64,000 nt of DNA. Origin: Axinella damicornis. Its lineage: Eukaryota; Porifera; Demospongiae; Axinellida; Axinellidae. Position numbers and translations under genes: made by a program. The notes beneath the pieces are model-generated. The model was given only the letters and a program-made list of their open reading frames with translations, did no database searches and was not told the origin of the DNA. Positions 11,060 to 19,405 of this stretch are shown piece by piece; position 1 is the stretch's first letter, and each line of letters opens with the position of its first letter. The stretch spans positions 1,144,539 to 1,208,538 of the forward strand of contig OZ007514.1 in assembly GCA_963931865.1 (NCBI GenBank), written 5' to 3'.

Positions 11060-12290
11060 ACAACCTACCATACCCCCTTCCTCTACATCCCTCCCCACAC
11101 CCCCTCCACCACACCCTCTTCCTCTACATCCCTCCCCACACCCCCACCACACCCTCTTCCTCTACATCCCTCCACTACGCCCCCTTCCTCTACATCCCTC
11201 CCCACACCCCTTCCACCACACCCCTTCCTCTACATCCCTCCACCACACCCCCTTCCTCTACATCCCTCCCCATACCCCTTCCACCACACCACATCCCTCC
11301 CCACACCCCCTTCCTCTACATCCCTCCCCACACCCCTTCCACCACACCCCCTTCCTCTACATCCCTCCCCACACCCCCTCCACCACACCCTCTTCCTCTA
11401 CATCCCTCCACTATACGCCCTCTTCCTCTACATCCCTCCACCACACCCCCTTCCTCTACATCCCTCCCCACACCCCCTCCACCACACCCTCTTCCTCTAC
11501 ATCCCTCCACTATACGCCCTCTTCCTCTACATCCCTCCACCACACCCCCTTCCTCTACATCCCTCCACCACACGCCCTTCCTCTACATCCCTCCGCCATG
11601 CCCCCTTCCTTTACATCCCTCCACCACACCCCTAGCCTCGTTCCCAGGCCCGAGACGGCGAGGAGAAAGGGCCTGGTTTCCACTGTTTGCACATGCGCTT
11701 AATTATCTGTAACCGAATCACGTATTCATAAGGGGGAGGGTGCAAATGACGTCTTCATAGTCACATGGTTGAGGGTGTGACGCTAGCTATTTTGCTACAC
11801 TGGTCCTCGATCCGCGAGATGAGGGGCGACACAACCACAATTGCACTACCACCAGCAACAGACTTACCAGACATTCTTTATTCAAAACAAACGGAAGAGT
11901 CTGGTAGCATACTGACTCCACCCAGTCGGTGCGACGATAGCCACATGAAAACATCCCATCGTTCAATCGCAGGTCGCTGTTCTAGCTCAATTCAGGAGCG
12001 CCTTGCCGCCTGAGGACATAGGAGAGCACGATTGAGAGCTGTTGACTTGTAACGCACGCCACTACTAAGTACTCGCTAGCTAGCTACGGATCCACATTAT
12101 CCACTTCGACGTCACAAGTGTACAAACATAATCGAACGTCCACGGTGCCGGTGGAATTCCACCGCTAGTTAGCGCATGCACAAACAGTGGAAACCAGGCC
12201 CTTTTCTCCTCGCCGTCTCGGGCCTGGGAACGAGGCTACCACACCCCTTACCTCTACATCCCTCCACCACACCCCTTACATCTACATCCC
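11060..12290. repeat. CT-rich minisatellite split by a MITE
   Basis: Repeats of a unit containing CTTCCTCTACATCCCTCC and ACCACACCC run from about 11060 to 11632 and resume at 12237-12290. The interruption is the 602-bp element at 11635-12236. The proline-rich ORF across the array is a repeat artefact. Confidence 0.9.
11635..12236. mobile_element. MITE, 'GCCTCGTTCCCAGGCC' family, 602 bp
   Basis: Terminal inverted repeats of about 65 bp begin (TA)GCCTCGTTCCCAGGCCCG and end in its reverse complement. Each end is flanked by CCACACCCC, a 9-bp direct repeat, although that word is also part of the surrounding minisatellite. The interior holds an 82-codon plus-strand ORF (11765-12013, MRGDTTTIALPPATDLPDIL) that does not resemble a transposase. 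The element is non-autonomous. Confidence 0.85.
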
Positions 12291-12299
12291 TCCTCCAGC

Positions 12300-12651
12300 C
12301 CCATTTCAAGCAAGTGCAGGGAAAAACTTACCTCCTCCAATTCTCTCGGCTGGTGTGCAATCCGCTTTGGCTCATTCCGACGACCCTGATGGAGACAAAT
12401 ATGTCATCCCATTATACTTCACTCCCTCTGGTGATAAAATATACTGGGTCAAAGCTACCTTTCCCCTTCCTCCTCCTCCTCGTTCGAACGGCATGAATGA
12501 ATCATTACAGGAAGAGATGACACATGTACACAGCTATGAGGCTATTATGGAGGTGGACACCCCCTCCACCACATCTCATCCCCAGAACTCCCTCCACGCT
12601 CACCCTATCCCCACACCCACTATCCCTTCCTCCACATCCAGCATACCTTAA
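12300..12651 (+). CDS. Uncharacterised open exon, partial
   Basis: An open frame with normal amino-acid composition (SALAHSDDPDGDKYVIPLYF, SGDKIYWVKATFPLPPPP, LQEEMTHVHSYEAIMEV) ends at a stop at 12651. The segment with LQEEMTHV recurs at 63590-63668 with TFLLPTPPPPPP upstream of it, so the two are related. No family is recognised. It may be an exon of a small plus-strand gene or part of a mobile element. Confidence 0.35.
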
Positions 12652-12718
12652 GTTAATAATTCTCAAAGTGTTAGCTAAGAATCTGTTACCTGTACATGTA
12701 TAACACACAGCTCCAGCC

Positions 12719-12720
<2 letters not shown>

Positions 12721-12756
<36 letters not shown>

Positions 12757-12838
12757 AGCCTCGGTCCCAGGCTCTCTCCTCTTTTTAGGGGAGAGAGCCT
12801 GGGACCGAGGCTACCTCCCCCCCCCCCCCCCCCCCCCC
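12721..12838. repeat. 54-bp hairpin between two poly-C tracts
   Basis: C36 (12721-12756), then the hairpin GCCTCGGTCCCAGGCTCTCT...reverse complement (12758-12811), then another C tract (12816-12838). The hairpin is a minimal member of the GCCTCGTTCCCAGGCC family, apparently inserted into a poly-C run. Confidence 0.8.
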
Positions 12839-12853
12839 GATATTCGTTACACC

Positions 12854-13693
12854 TTACGCAACAGTTTCGCCATAAGGTCTGAAGCAATCGTAACGCTTCA
12901 GGTCATCTGGGGGTTCCTGGCAGATAGGGAGGTTCTTGAAGCACAGGAGGAAGTCTCTATCGTATGTGGTCCTCTCCAGATGGGATGGTTGGGCAGCGTA
13001 GGAGGGTTGGGCAGCATGGGAGGGAGGGGAAGCTTGAGGTGGAGAATAACAGTAATTGCTGATCATGAGTGCCTTAGTGCGAGGCAACTCACTACCTACC
13101 AACAACTTCTAAATGAAGCCCTGTATGCAACAGTGTATCTGATTCTGTACAAGGGCAACAAGGTAGGCAGGGGGCACAAGAGGTGTGTATTACTACACCT
13201 TACAGGGGGGGTCGGGGTCCCCCCCCCCAGGAAAATTTGGGAATTTAGATTCTCTGAGATAGAGCAATCTGAGGGTCAAAAATCACATTTTATTGCTTAC
13301 CAGAATCAGATGTACATAATTATACACACTGTATTTGAAAGGCTAGCTTGTGCCATTGCCTATTTCTTCCACAGTACTCACAATAGGGAATGTGAAAATG
13401 CCAAGGTGGGCTAGGGTTGGGCGATACTGTGAATTATACCTTGCGATTATTGCCTGAAGCCATCTTGCGACTATGCCAGTATTGCTTGTCTTTACTGATT
13501 GTCTTCAAACAGAGTTGTACAAGTGACTTCAACATTATCTTCGTAATAATTATGTGTCTGCTATGCTGGAAGTGTAAGGATATTACAAAAACCATGCAAT
13601 ACATTAATTGCAGCAGTACATTATTGCAACAATGCTGAATTGTTGCCCAACCCTAGGTGGGGCATAGAGATTCCAAGGGGGCAAATGCCCCCC

Positions 13694-13724
<31 letters not shown>

Positions 13725-15120
13725 ACACACACAAATGCCTGGTTTCATAGATGTGCATACCTTCACTAGGAGGGATAGTTTCAGTCTCTTCTGCTGGAAG
13801 TTTGGAAACTGGCTCTTCTGGCTGAACAAGTTTCTCTGTCATCTGTGGCTCTGTATTGGGAGTACACACAAAAACCATCATTGAAATGACAGCACGTAGC
13901 TACATGCATCAAGTTGTATAACAAATAGTGATGTCATGAGGTCAAAGGTGAAAAAATTTAGTTCAGGAGTCAAAGTCGTACAGTGGCCAACTTAATGATT
14001 AGCAGGAGTATGTTGCGAGAAGGTCATGGTACTGGCGTTTACATTGAATGCAGCGCTGTTGAACGGACTTTCACCAGTGGAAGTTTATTTTCAATTCAGA
14101 ATTACAATTAGCAGGAGTATTTATGTGTTACCAAACAAGTGGAATGTTATTGCGACTGGCATCTTCACAGACTGTGTGTTCGGATGGAAGCGTATGTAGG
14201 ATTGTAGGGGTGGTCACTTCGATCAAAAACATTGTATTTGAAATGATGAGCTGTTAACACCTGGCTCATTGTGGACTAGCCTCGTTCCCAGGCCCCCGCC
14301 CAACTTTCGTCACTTGCAGTATCGTATTCTTCGTGCAACCGAAAACGGCACAGGCTGGGGAACGAGGCTAATGGCGGATCACTTCATTAACTTACAAGCA
14401 ACTCACCATACTGTTGGTAGGTGTGACTGAGAGGTTCTTGTGAAATGGCAACACTTGTTTCATCCGTACTTCCAGCACCACCATCCACTGCAGTGCCCAT
14501 GAGTGTGGGTTTGGTAGGGGTTAGCTTCGCCTTCTCTGATTCCGGTGGCTGTAATTTGGGAGTCTCTTCTGACACTGGCTGCACAAGTGGGGATTCTGAT
14601 GAACCCAATTCCTGATTTGTTCCCACCATGGGGTCTCTAATTATCGCATTCGGGGGAGGAGGGGGGAGGGGCTCTGAATTCACAGCCTGTTCCACCTTCC
14701 TCTCAGGACCTCCATTTCTGGTGGAGCTGAGGGAGCTCTCAGTAGTGGATATGGGTGAACTGAGTGATGAAGTCTTCAGTGCAGGGATCGCAGCGACTTG
14801 GGGATTTGACACTTGTAGTGGTCTACTGCTAACGTCATCAAGTTTAACTTCATCCCCCGTGTCCGGGTTGATGATACGAATTGCATTTTTTCCTCTCCCA
14901 GTCTTGCGAGTGTACGTCTGCTGTGACTGGGGGTTTATCTGCTGAGGGGGGGCACCTCCGTATTCCTGCTGCATGGGGAGAAGTTTTTGTGGCGTGGAGT
15001 GTGAAATCACTACCTGAGTACAAGCTGTTTGGGCCTAGGGTTGCTGTGGGTGAGGCGGTACAAGTACTGCAATACCCACTATTAGCATAAAATACCCATG
15101 AAGCATACAACAGCTTTTTT

Positions 15121-15151
<31 letters not shown>

Positions 15152-15757
15152 TTAGGGGAGGGGGAGGGGGGAAGGGGGGAGGGGGGAGGTGGGGAGGGGG
15201 AGGGGGGAAGGGGGGAGGTGGGGAGGGGGAGGGGGAAGGGGGGAGGTGGGGAGGGGGAGGGGGAAGGGGGGAGGTGGGGAGGGGGAGGGGGAAGGGGGGA
15301 GGTGGGGAGGGGGAGGGGGAAGGGGGGAGGTGGGGAGGGGGAGGGGGAAGGGGGGAGGTGGGGAGGGGGAGGTGGGGAGGGGGAGGGGGAGGGGGGAGGT
15401 GGGGAGGGAGAGGGGGAGGGGGGAGGTGGGGAGGGGGAGGGGGGAGATGGGGAGGGGGGAGGTGGGGAGGGGGAGGGGGAGGGGGGAGGGGGGATGGGGG
15501 AGGGGGGCGGAGGGAGGGAGGGGGAAACTCACTGGTACAGGTACCTGTTGCAAGGGTGCACTCTCAACACTCCTTGGAGTGATGGGCACCAAGGGGAGAT
15601 CCTGGGGGTGAGTGTTCAGTATGGTGGGCACAGCAGTGTGGTGGGTGGGACCGCCTCCACGCCTATAATTTGTGAGTGATGAGTGTTGTGTGTGTTGTGC
15701 GGGTGTGGGGATGTGGGTGTGGAGGTATGGGAAATTGATAATGTACGTGTGTGTGTG

Positions 15758-15790
<33 letters not shown>

Positions 15791-16496
15791 ACGCTGTTCA
15801 TGCATGTTCAGCATGTGTACAGTGAGAGCTGCAGTTCATCACAAACAACTCCGCAAAGAAATGTGGCAAGAAGTGTGATTAATTTCCAGGTAAAGGTTAC
15901 ACCCACATAAACAAAACTAGAGTTAGGGATAACTGGGGTGAGCCTGAGCGAGCCCCACATAGTCGTGATCTCAGGATGTCTGTCTGTCAGGTGGCCGTTT
16001 AGCGTATAACCGTATATCCAAGTGGAAACTCGTAATGTTGCGCCATGCGCTTGCTGGACTGGACCAGTCACCAAGCATTGCACGCTATGTACTACAAACT
16101 TGAAACTGCAGATCACTGTGAACAAACAGGCTCAATATAGTCTAGCTATGTACTACGAACTTGAAACTGCAGACTAAGCAGATGAGCTATGAACATCTGC
16201 ACACCAGAGGGTTAAGGTAGTCTACAACCATGATGCAGTGCCGTGCCCTTGCTCTGGACAGAAGCTAGTAATAGCCCTCAGGTGAGCCCCACATGCCCTG
16301 CATTCTCCTAGTCTGTGAAGATGATGACTATGGACATGTCACACGGTGTAGCACGGACTAACTCTGTCTGCCTACATAATAAGGGGGGCTTACCCTGACA
16401 TGGAATCTCCGCCTCGCCCACGGCCCTTGCTGTGTCTGGGGGGTAGATTTGCGTGATACGTACTGTTGTCCATGATGGTAGAAGCTGGTATGGGTG
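12854..16496 (-). CDS. eIF4G N-terminal region exons (eIF4G-A)
   Basis: Five exons chain in consistent phase on the minus strand: 16394-16496, 15533-15662, 14407-14968, 13761-13850 and 12854-13032. They encode an RG-rich start (GRGRGGDSMSGRGGGP), a Gln/Pro stretch, GKNAIRIINPDTGDEV, a Pro/Glu-rich segment (MTEKLVQPEEPVSKLP) and YDRDFLLCFKNLPICQEPP. The second last resembles the eIF4G segment beside the PABP site. YDRDFLL is a canonical eIF4E-binding motif (YxxxxL-phi). eIF4G scaffolds cap recognition by linking eIF4E, PABP and eIF4A. The last exon runs into an in-frame TAA at 12854, 22 codons after the motif region. A possible donor GC|GTAAGG overlaps that stop. No MIF4G exon follows on this strand. 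The MIF4G/MA3/W2 half lies at 52.6-63.5 kb, on the wrong side for one gene. The 5' exon limit is uncertain. Confidence 0.8.
13412..13655. mobile_element. hAT-like MITE in eIF4G-A intron
   Basis: Ends TAGGGTTGGGC and GCCCAACCCTA form terminal inverted repeats. The flanks AGGTGGGC and AGGTGGGG form an 8-bp target duplication with one difference, as for hAT elements. No ORF of note. Confidence 0.65.
13682..13732. repeat. Poly-C plus (CA)n tract
   Basis: A C run of about 22 passes directly into about 11 CA units, inside the intron between eIF4G-A exons 4 and 5. Confidence 0.9.
14279..14368. mobile_element. Short MITE, 'GCCTCGTTCCCAGGCC' family
   Basis: A 90-bp hairpin element with the family termini. 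Flanks ATTGTGGAC and ATGGCGGAT are a decayed 9-bp target duplication (6 of 9 match). Confidence 0.75.
15119..15528. repeat. G-rich minisatellite, unit about 28 bp
   Basis: T and G homopolymers, then many copies of GGGGAGGGGGAGGGGGAAGG followed by GGGGAGGT. It lies just downstream of the donor of eIF4G-A exon 2. The plus strand, the template for eIF4G-A, is the G-rich one. It has strong G-quadruplex potential. Confidence 0.9.
15761..15790. repeat. Poly-G tract
   Basis: About 30 consecutive G following (GT)n, upstream of eIF4G-A exon 2 in the intron. Confidence 0.9.
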
Positions 16497-16746
16497 CTGC
16501 ATGTAGGGGGTCCCAAATTTGCTTTAACTTCTGACTGTGGTAGTTGCTTCTCTTCTTGTGAAATAACAACACCAGTTCCACCCGTTCTTCCAGGACCACC
16601 ACCTCGGATAGGGTGGGTGCAGTAGTGCGGTGTGTGGGACGAATGTGATACCTACCACACCTGTGTATGTGCGTGTGTGATTAATTTTTAACGATTCTTT
16701 GCTCTGTTATGAACTACAGATTACAGAAGAGGTTGGAAGCTAGTAC

Positions 16747-17009
16747 TTAGTGGGATGTGCAAGGAGCAATTACAGCGCTACGGGAATGACACAATCATAA
16801 GACTACCATAGTGTGAATTCGATTTACCAAAACAGCCTTCGTTTGTATGGAACAAAACTCGCTCAGCGGATACTGCCAGGTGAGTTGTAGATGGAGAGCA
16901 ATGGCATTTTTTGACGTGCAGAATTTTCCATGTGCCCTTGGTTCCATACAAATGAAGTCTGTTTTGGGTCACATAGCGCTAATTGCTACTTTGCATGCCC
17001 CACTGATTA
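16747..17009. mobile_element. Foldback element, about 263 bp
   Basis: TTAGTGGGATGTGCAAGGAG at the left returns as an imperfect reverse complement at the right end. Inner arms (TTCGTTTGTATGGAAC / GTTCCATACAAATGAA) also pair. No ORF. Confidence 0.75.
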
Positions 17010-17043
17010 ACCTCCTCTAGAATTGTTTACTATCTGTGAGGCC

Positions 17044-17109
17044 GTCAAAACAACCCATGAAAGCCATGCTAGGTGATCACCTAGCATGGCTTTCATGGGT
17101 TGTTTTGAC
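17044..17109. repeat. Perfect 66-bp palindrome
   Basis: Arms of 33 bp, GTCAAAACAACCCATGAAAG... and its exact reverse complement, meet at a central TGATCA with no spacer. Confidence 0.95.
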
Positions 17110-17569
17110 AGCACCGCCTGAATGTCTGGGTAAGATTAAAGCAAAGCCCTCCTTCCTTGAGCACTAAAGTGGCATCACAGTGCATCCTTGCACAATACTA
17201 CCTACACTGTAAGCAATCATCGGGTTTGGTTTTCACAAGGCATACCACACATCAGGGCCTAGCCTGCCCAGGCAATAAAATTCAAGATGAACATTTGGCA
17301 AATTGCTGGTAGTGTTGCAGGGATGAGATCAGTACACAGCACAGTTTATACCAGTGAGCCCCTTCGTCAGAAGCAACCTGCTTGAAACTCAAAAACTTTC
17401 TGTGGGGGTGGGGCATGCCCCAGACCTACACGAGCTCTGTGCCCAGGCATCCTGGCTACTCTACTGACAACTTGGGCATCTGACAGACCTGCAAAGCACT
17501 TACTCTGATTTGAATCCTCGGTCCTTCTTCTTGGATTTGGATTTCAGGAGGCACGTACGCACGTCGATG

Positions 17570-18720
17570 TCGACCGGTACCCGTACCCACCCTTAGAAAC
17601 AACTTCCGGTTCACGTGATCACCACCCCCACCCCCAAAACTTCTGAGCGTCCTTGCTTGGGCCACGATCAGCAGCAGACTGCAACAGTGGCTAGCTCCGC
17701 CTCCTTGCAATTGATAACTCGAGGCGAGGAGGCCCCAGAGGGTGTGCATCTGCCTCCCTCCATCTTTCTCCTGTCTTCTGCGCTTCTTGACCCCCTGCCA
17801 ACGGAGGGTGATTGGTCACCTGAAGAATTTCCACTCGTGGGCAGAGCTTCACAGAATTGGTCTCTCAGTCCGGAGAATAGGGGATGCAAATCCATGTTTG
17901 ACGTTCATGCAACAAATTTATGGAGACACCATTAAACTATAATTATAAGGAATAAGGAGGAGGGAGGGAAGAAGGATAGAGAAGGGTTACACTAGCAGGA
18001 TATGCAAGGGGCGTGAATGCATTAAATCAGAATGCTACACTGATTGGCACTACACATCAGATCAACCACGTAGCAAGCCCTAACTGCTTAAAATATGTGA
18101 GAAGCAACTCTAGCTATACTATTGAATTGGATCCGGAGATCTAGAACAACTCGTTTTTATTTATTTATGAGAAACCACCATTATAGTAACAACTGAATGC
18201 TAATACTAAACGGTACCCCGGGACCGTCGGCTTTACATCCCCTCCGAAGGATGCGGTGTGAACTATTTCAAGTGAAACACCTTCACTTACTCATTTTGGG
18301 GGTAGAGCTGAGTCAACTCCTAGGAGAGAATAATAGTCTCCTTCAAGATTTTGCCTGCATCAGCACAAAGCTAGTCAGCAGTGTACAACAGCACAAGCAT
18401 TACCATGCATGAATGGATGGCTGGTGGCTAAAGCATCTGACTGCAAATCGAAAGGTTGCACGTTTGAGTCCCACCATTGCCATAGGAGATTCTCTTTTAG
18501 GTAGCTCTCCTGGGTACGATTATACGTAGCCTCCTTCCATATCCTCTGGGACAAACGGAGAGAGAGCTGGAGCCTTGTTTGCAGTTGAAAGATTCCATCC
18601 TTGATCCAATCCAGCTAACTGTGTTGTTCCATATGCTGTGTTAGCAGTGGAGTTTGTGTAAACAAGGTGTAGTGATCAGGGGCAGCAGTGTATGAGTGTA
18701 ATCGGTTAGTTATTACAATA
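17570..18720. repeat. Segmental duplicate (partner 6340-7200)
   Basis: Same block order as at 6.3-7.2 kb, ending with GTAGTGATCAGGGGCAGCAG, which is also similar to 7160 and 25405. This copy has gained the tRNA-like insert at 18416-18490. Confidence 0.65.
18416..18490 (+). repeat. tRNA-Cys-derived SINE head or pseudogene
   Basis: GGCTAAAGCATCTGACTGCA then AATCGAAAGGTTGCACG and GTTTGAGTCC match the A box, a GCA anticodon loop and a B box of a tRNA-Cys in order and spacing. The acceptor stem does not pair, so it is not a functional tRNA. A tRNA-derived SINE is likelier. Confidence 0.45.
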
Positions 18721-18799
18721 ACAGCATGCATCCCTCCCCTTCATATTATCGGTGGCTATACCTGCATCAGATATCTGATGGTAGTTTTGAATATGATTA

Positions 18800-19360
18800 G
18801 CAATCTGCAACCACTGATCGATAGCTAATGGCAGCTGCAAGCCTGCAAGGCTGCAATGCACACCCCACCCACAAGCACCGGGTCACCGCCTGCCGACTAG
18901 CTAGTGATGGAATTGACAAACCAAAAAAATTACTATAATTAGCTAGGTTGACCAAAATTTTGATGAAAGTATCAGGGCCCTCTACAGACACTCACTTTAT
19001 ATTACAATTCATACAGTGTTTCGGAATCCTTGCAACACTACACTAAAATTCATAAAGTGAATTGCGTAGACCATTCCATATATGGAGCGCAGGCAGGGAA
19101 TACAACTGTACTTAAGCACTGAACTTTGGCCTTATTTTACACAAACGAGTTTCAACCACAAAATTAATTGTCCACTTCACGCAACCAGCTGTGGCTGTTG
19201 CAAGGGTTTGGAAAAGCCGTGTACAAAACAGCATCAGCAGAGACTATGTTCGTTGCCATGGAAGCACTCACTACAAAAAATAAAACAACAACAAAAAAAG
19301 GAGGAAAATAATTATCCAGTCGACTCGTAAAATTAGTGCTTATGAAGTAAAACTTTGTGA
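18800..19360. other. No gene seen
   Basis: AT-rich spacer between the duplicated segment and the 3' end of the oxidase gene. No splice-consistent coding segment and no strong repeat found. Confidence 0.4.
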
Positions 19361-19365
19361 CTTTC

Positions 19366-19371
19366 TTTATT
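19366..19371 (-). terminator. Poly(A) signal of the oxidase gene
   Basis: AATAAA on the minus strand, about 35 nt after the stop codon at 19406. Confidence 0.65.
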
Positions 19372-19405
19372 GGGAGGGGCGTGTGGAGGGCCGGGGATTA
19401 GTTCA

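Noticed and set aside
11033..11635. 200-codon Pro/Ser/Leu ORF
   Set aside because: It follows a minisatellite unit whose length is near a multiple of three; it lacks other support and is open in the other strand too.
15098..15814. Gly/Arg/Glu-rich and Pro-rich ORFs on both strands
   Set aside because: They arise from the G-rich minisatellite. Only the part at 15533-15662 on the minus strand is kept, as an eIF4G-A exon.
18416..18490. A functional tRNA-Cys gene
   Set aside because: A box, anticodon loop and B box are recognisable, but the acceptor stem does not pair.
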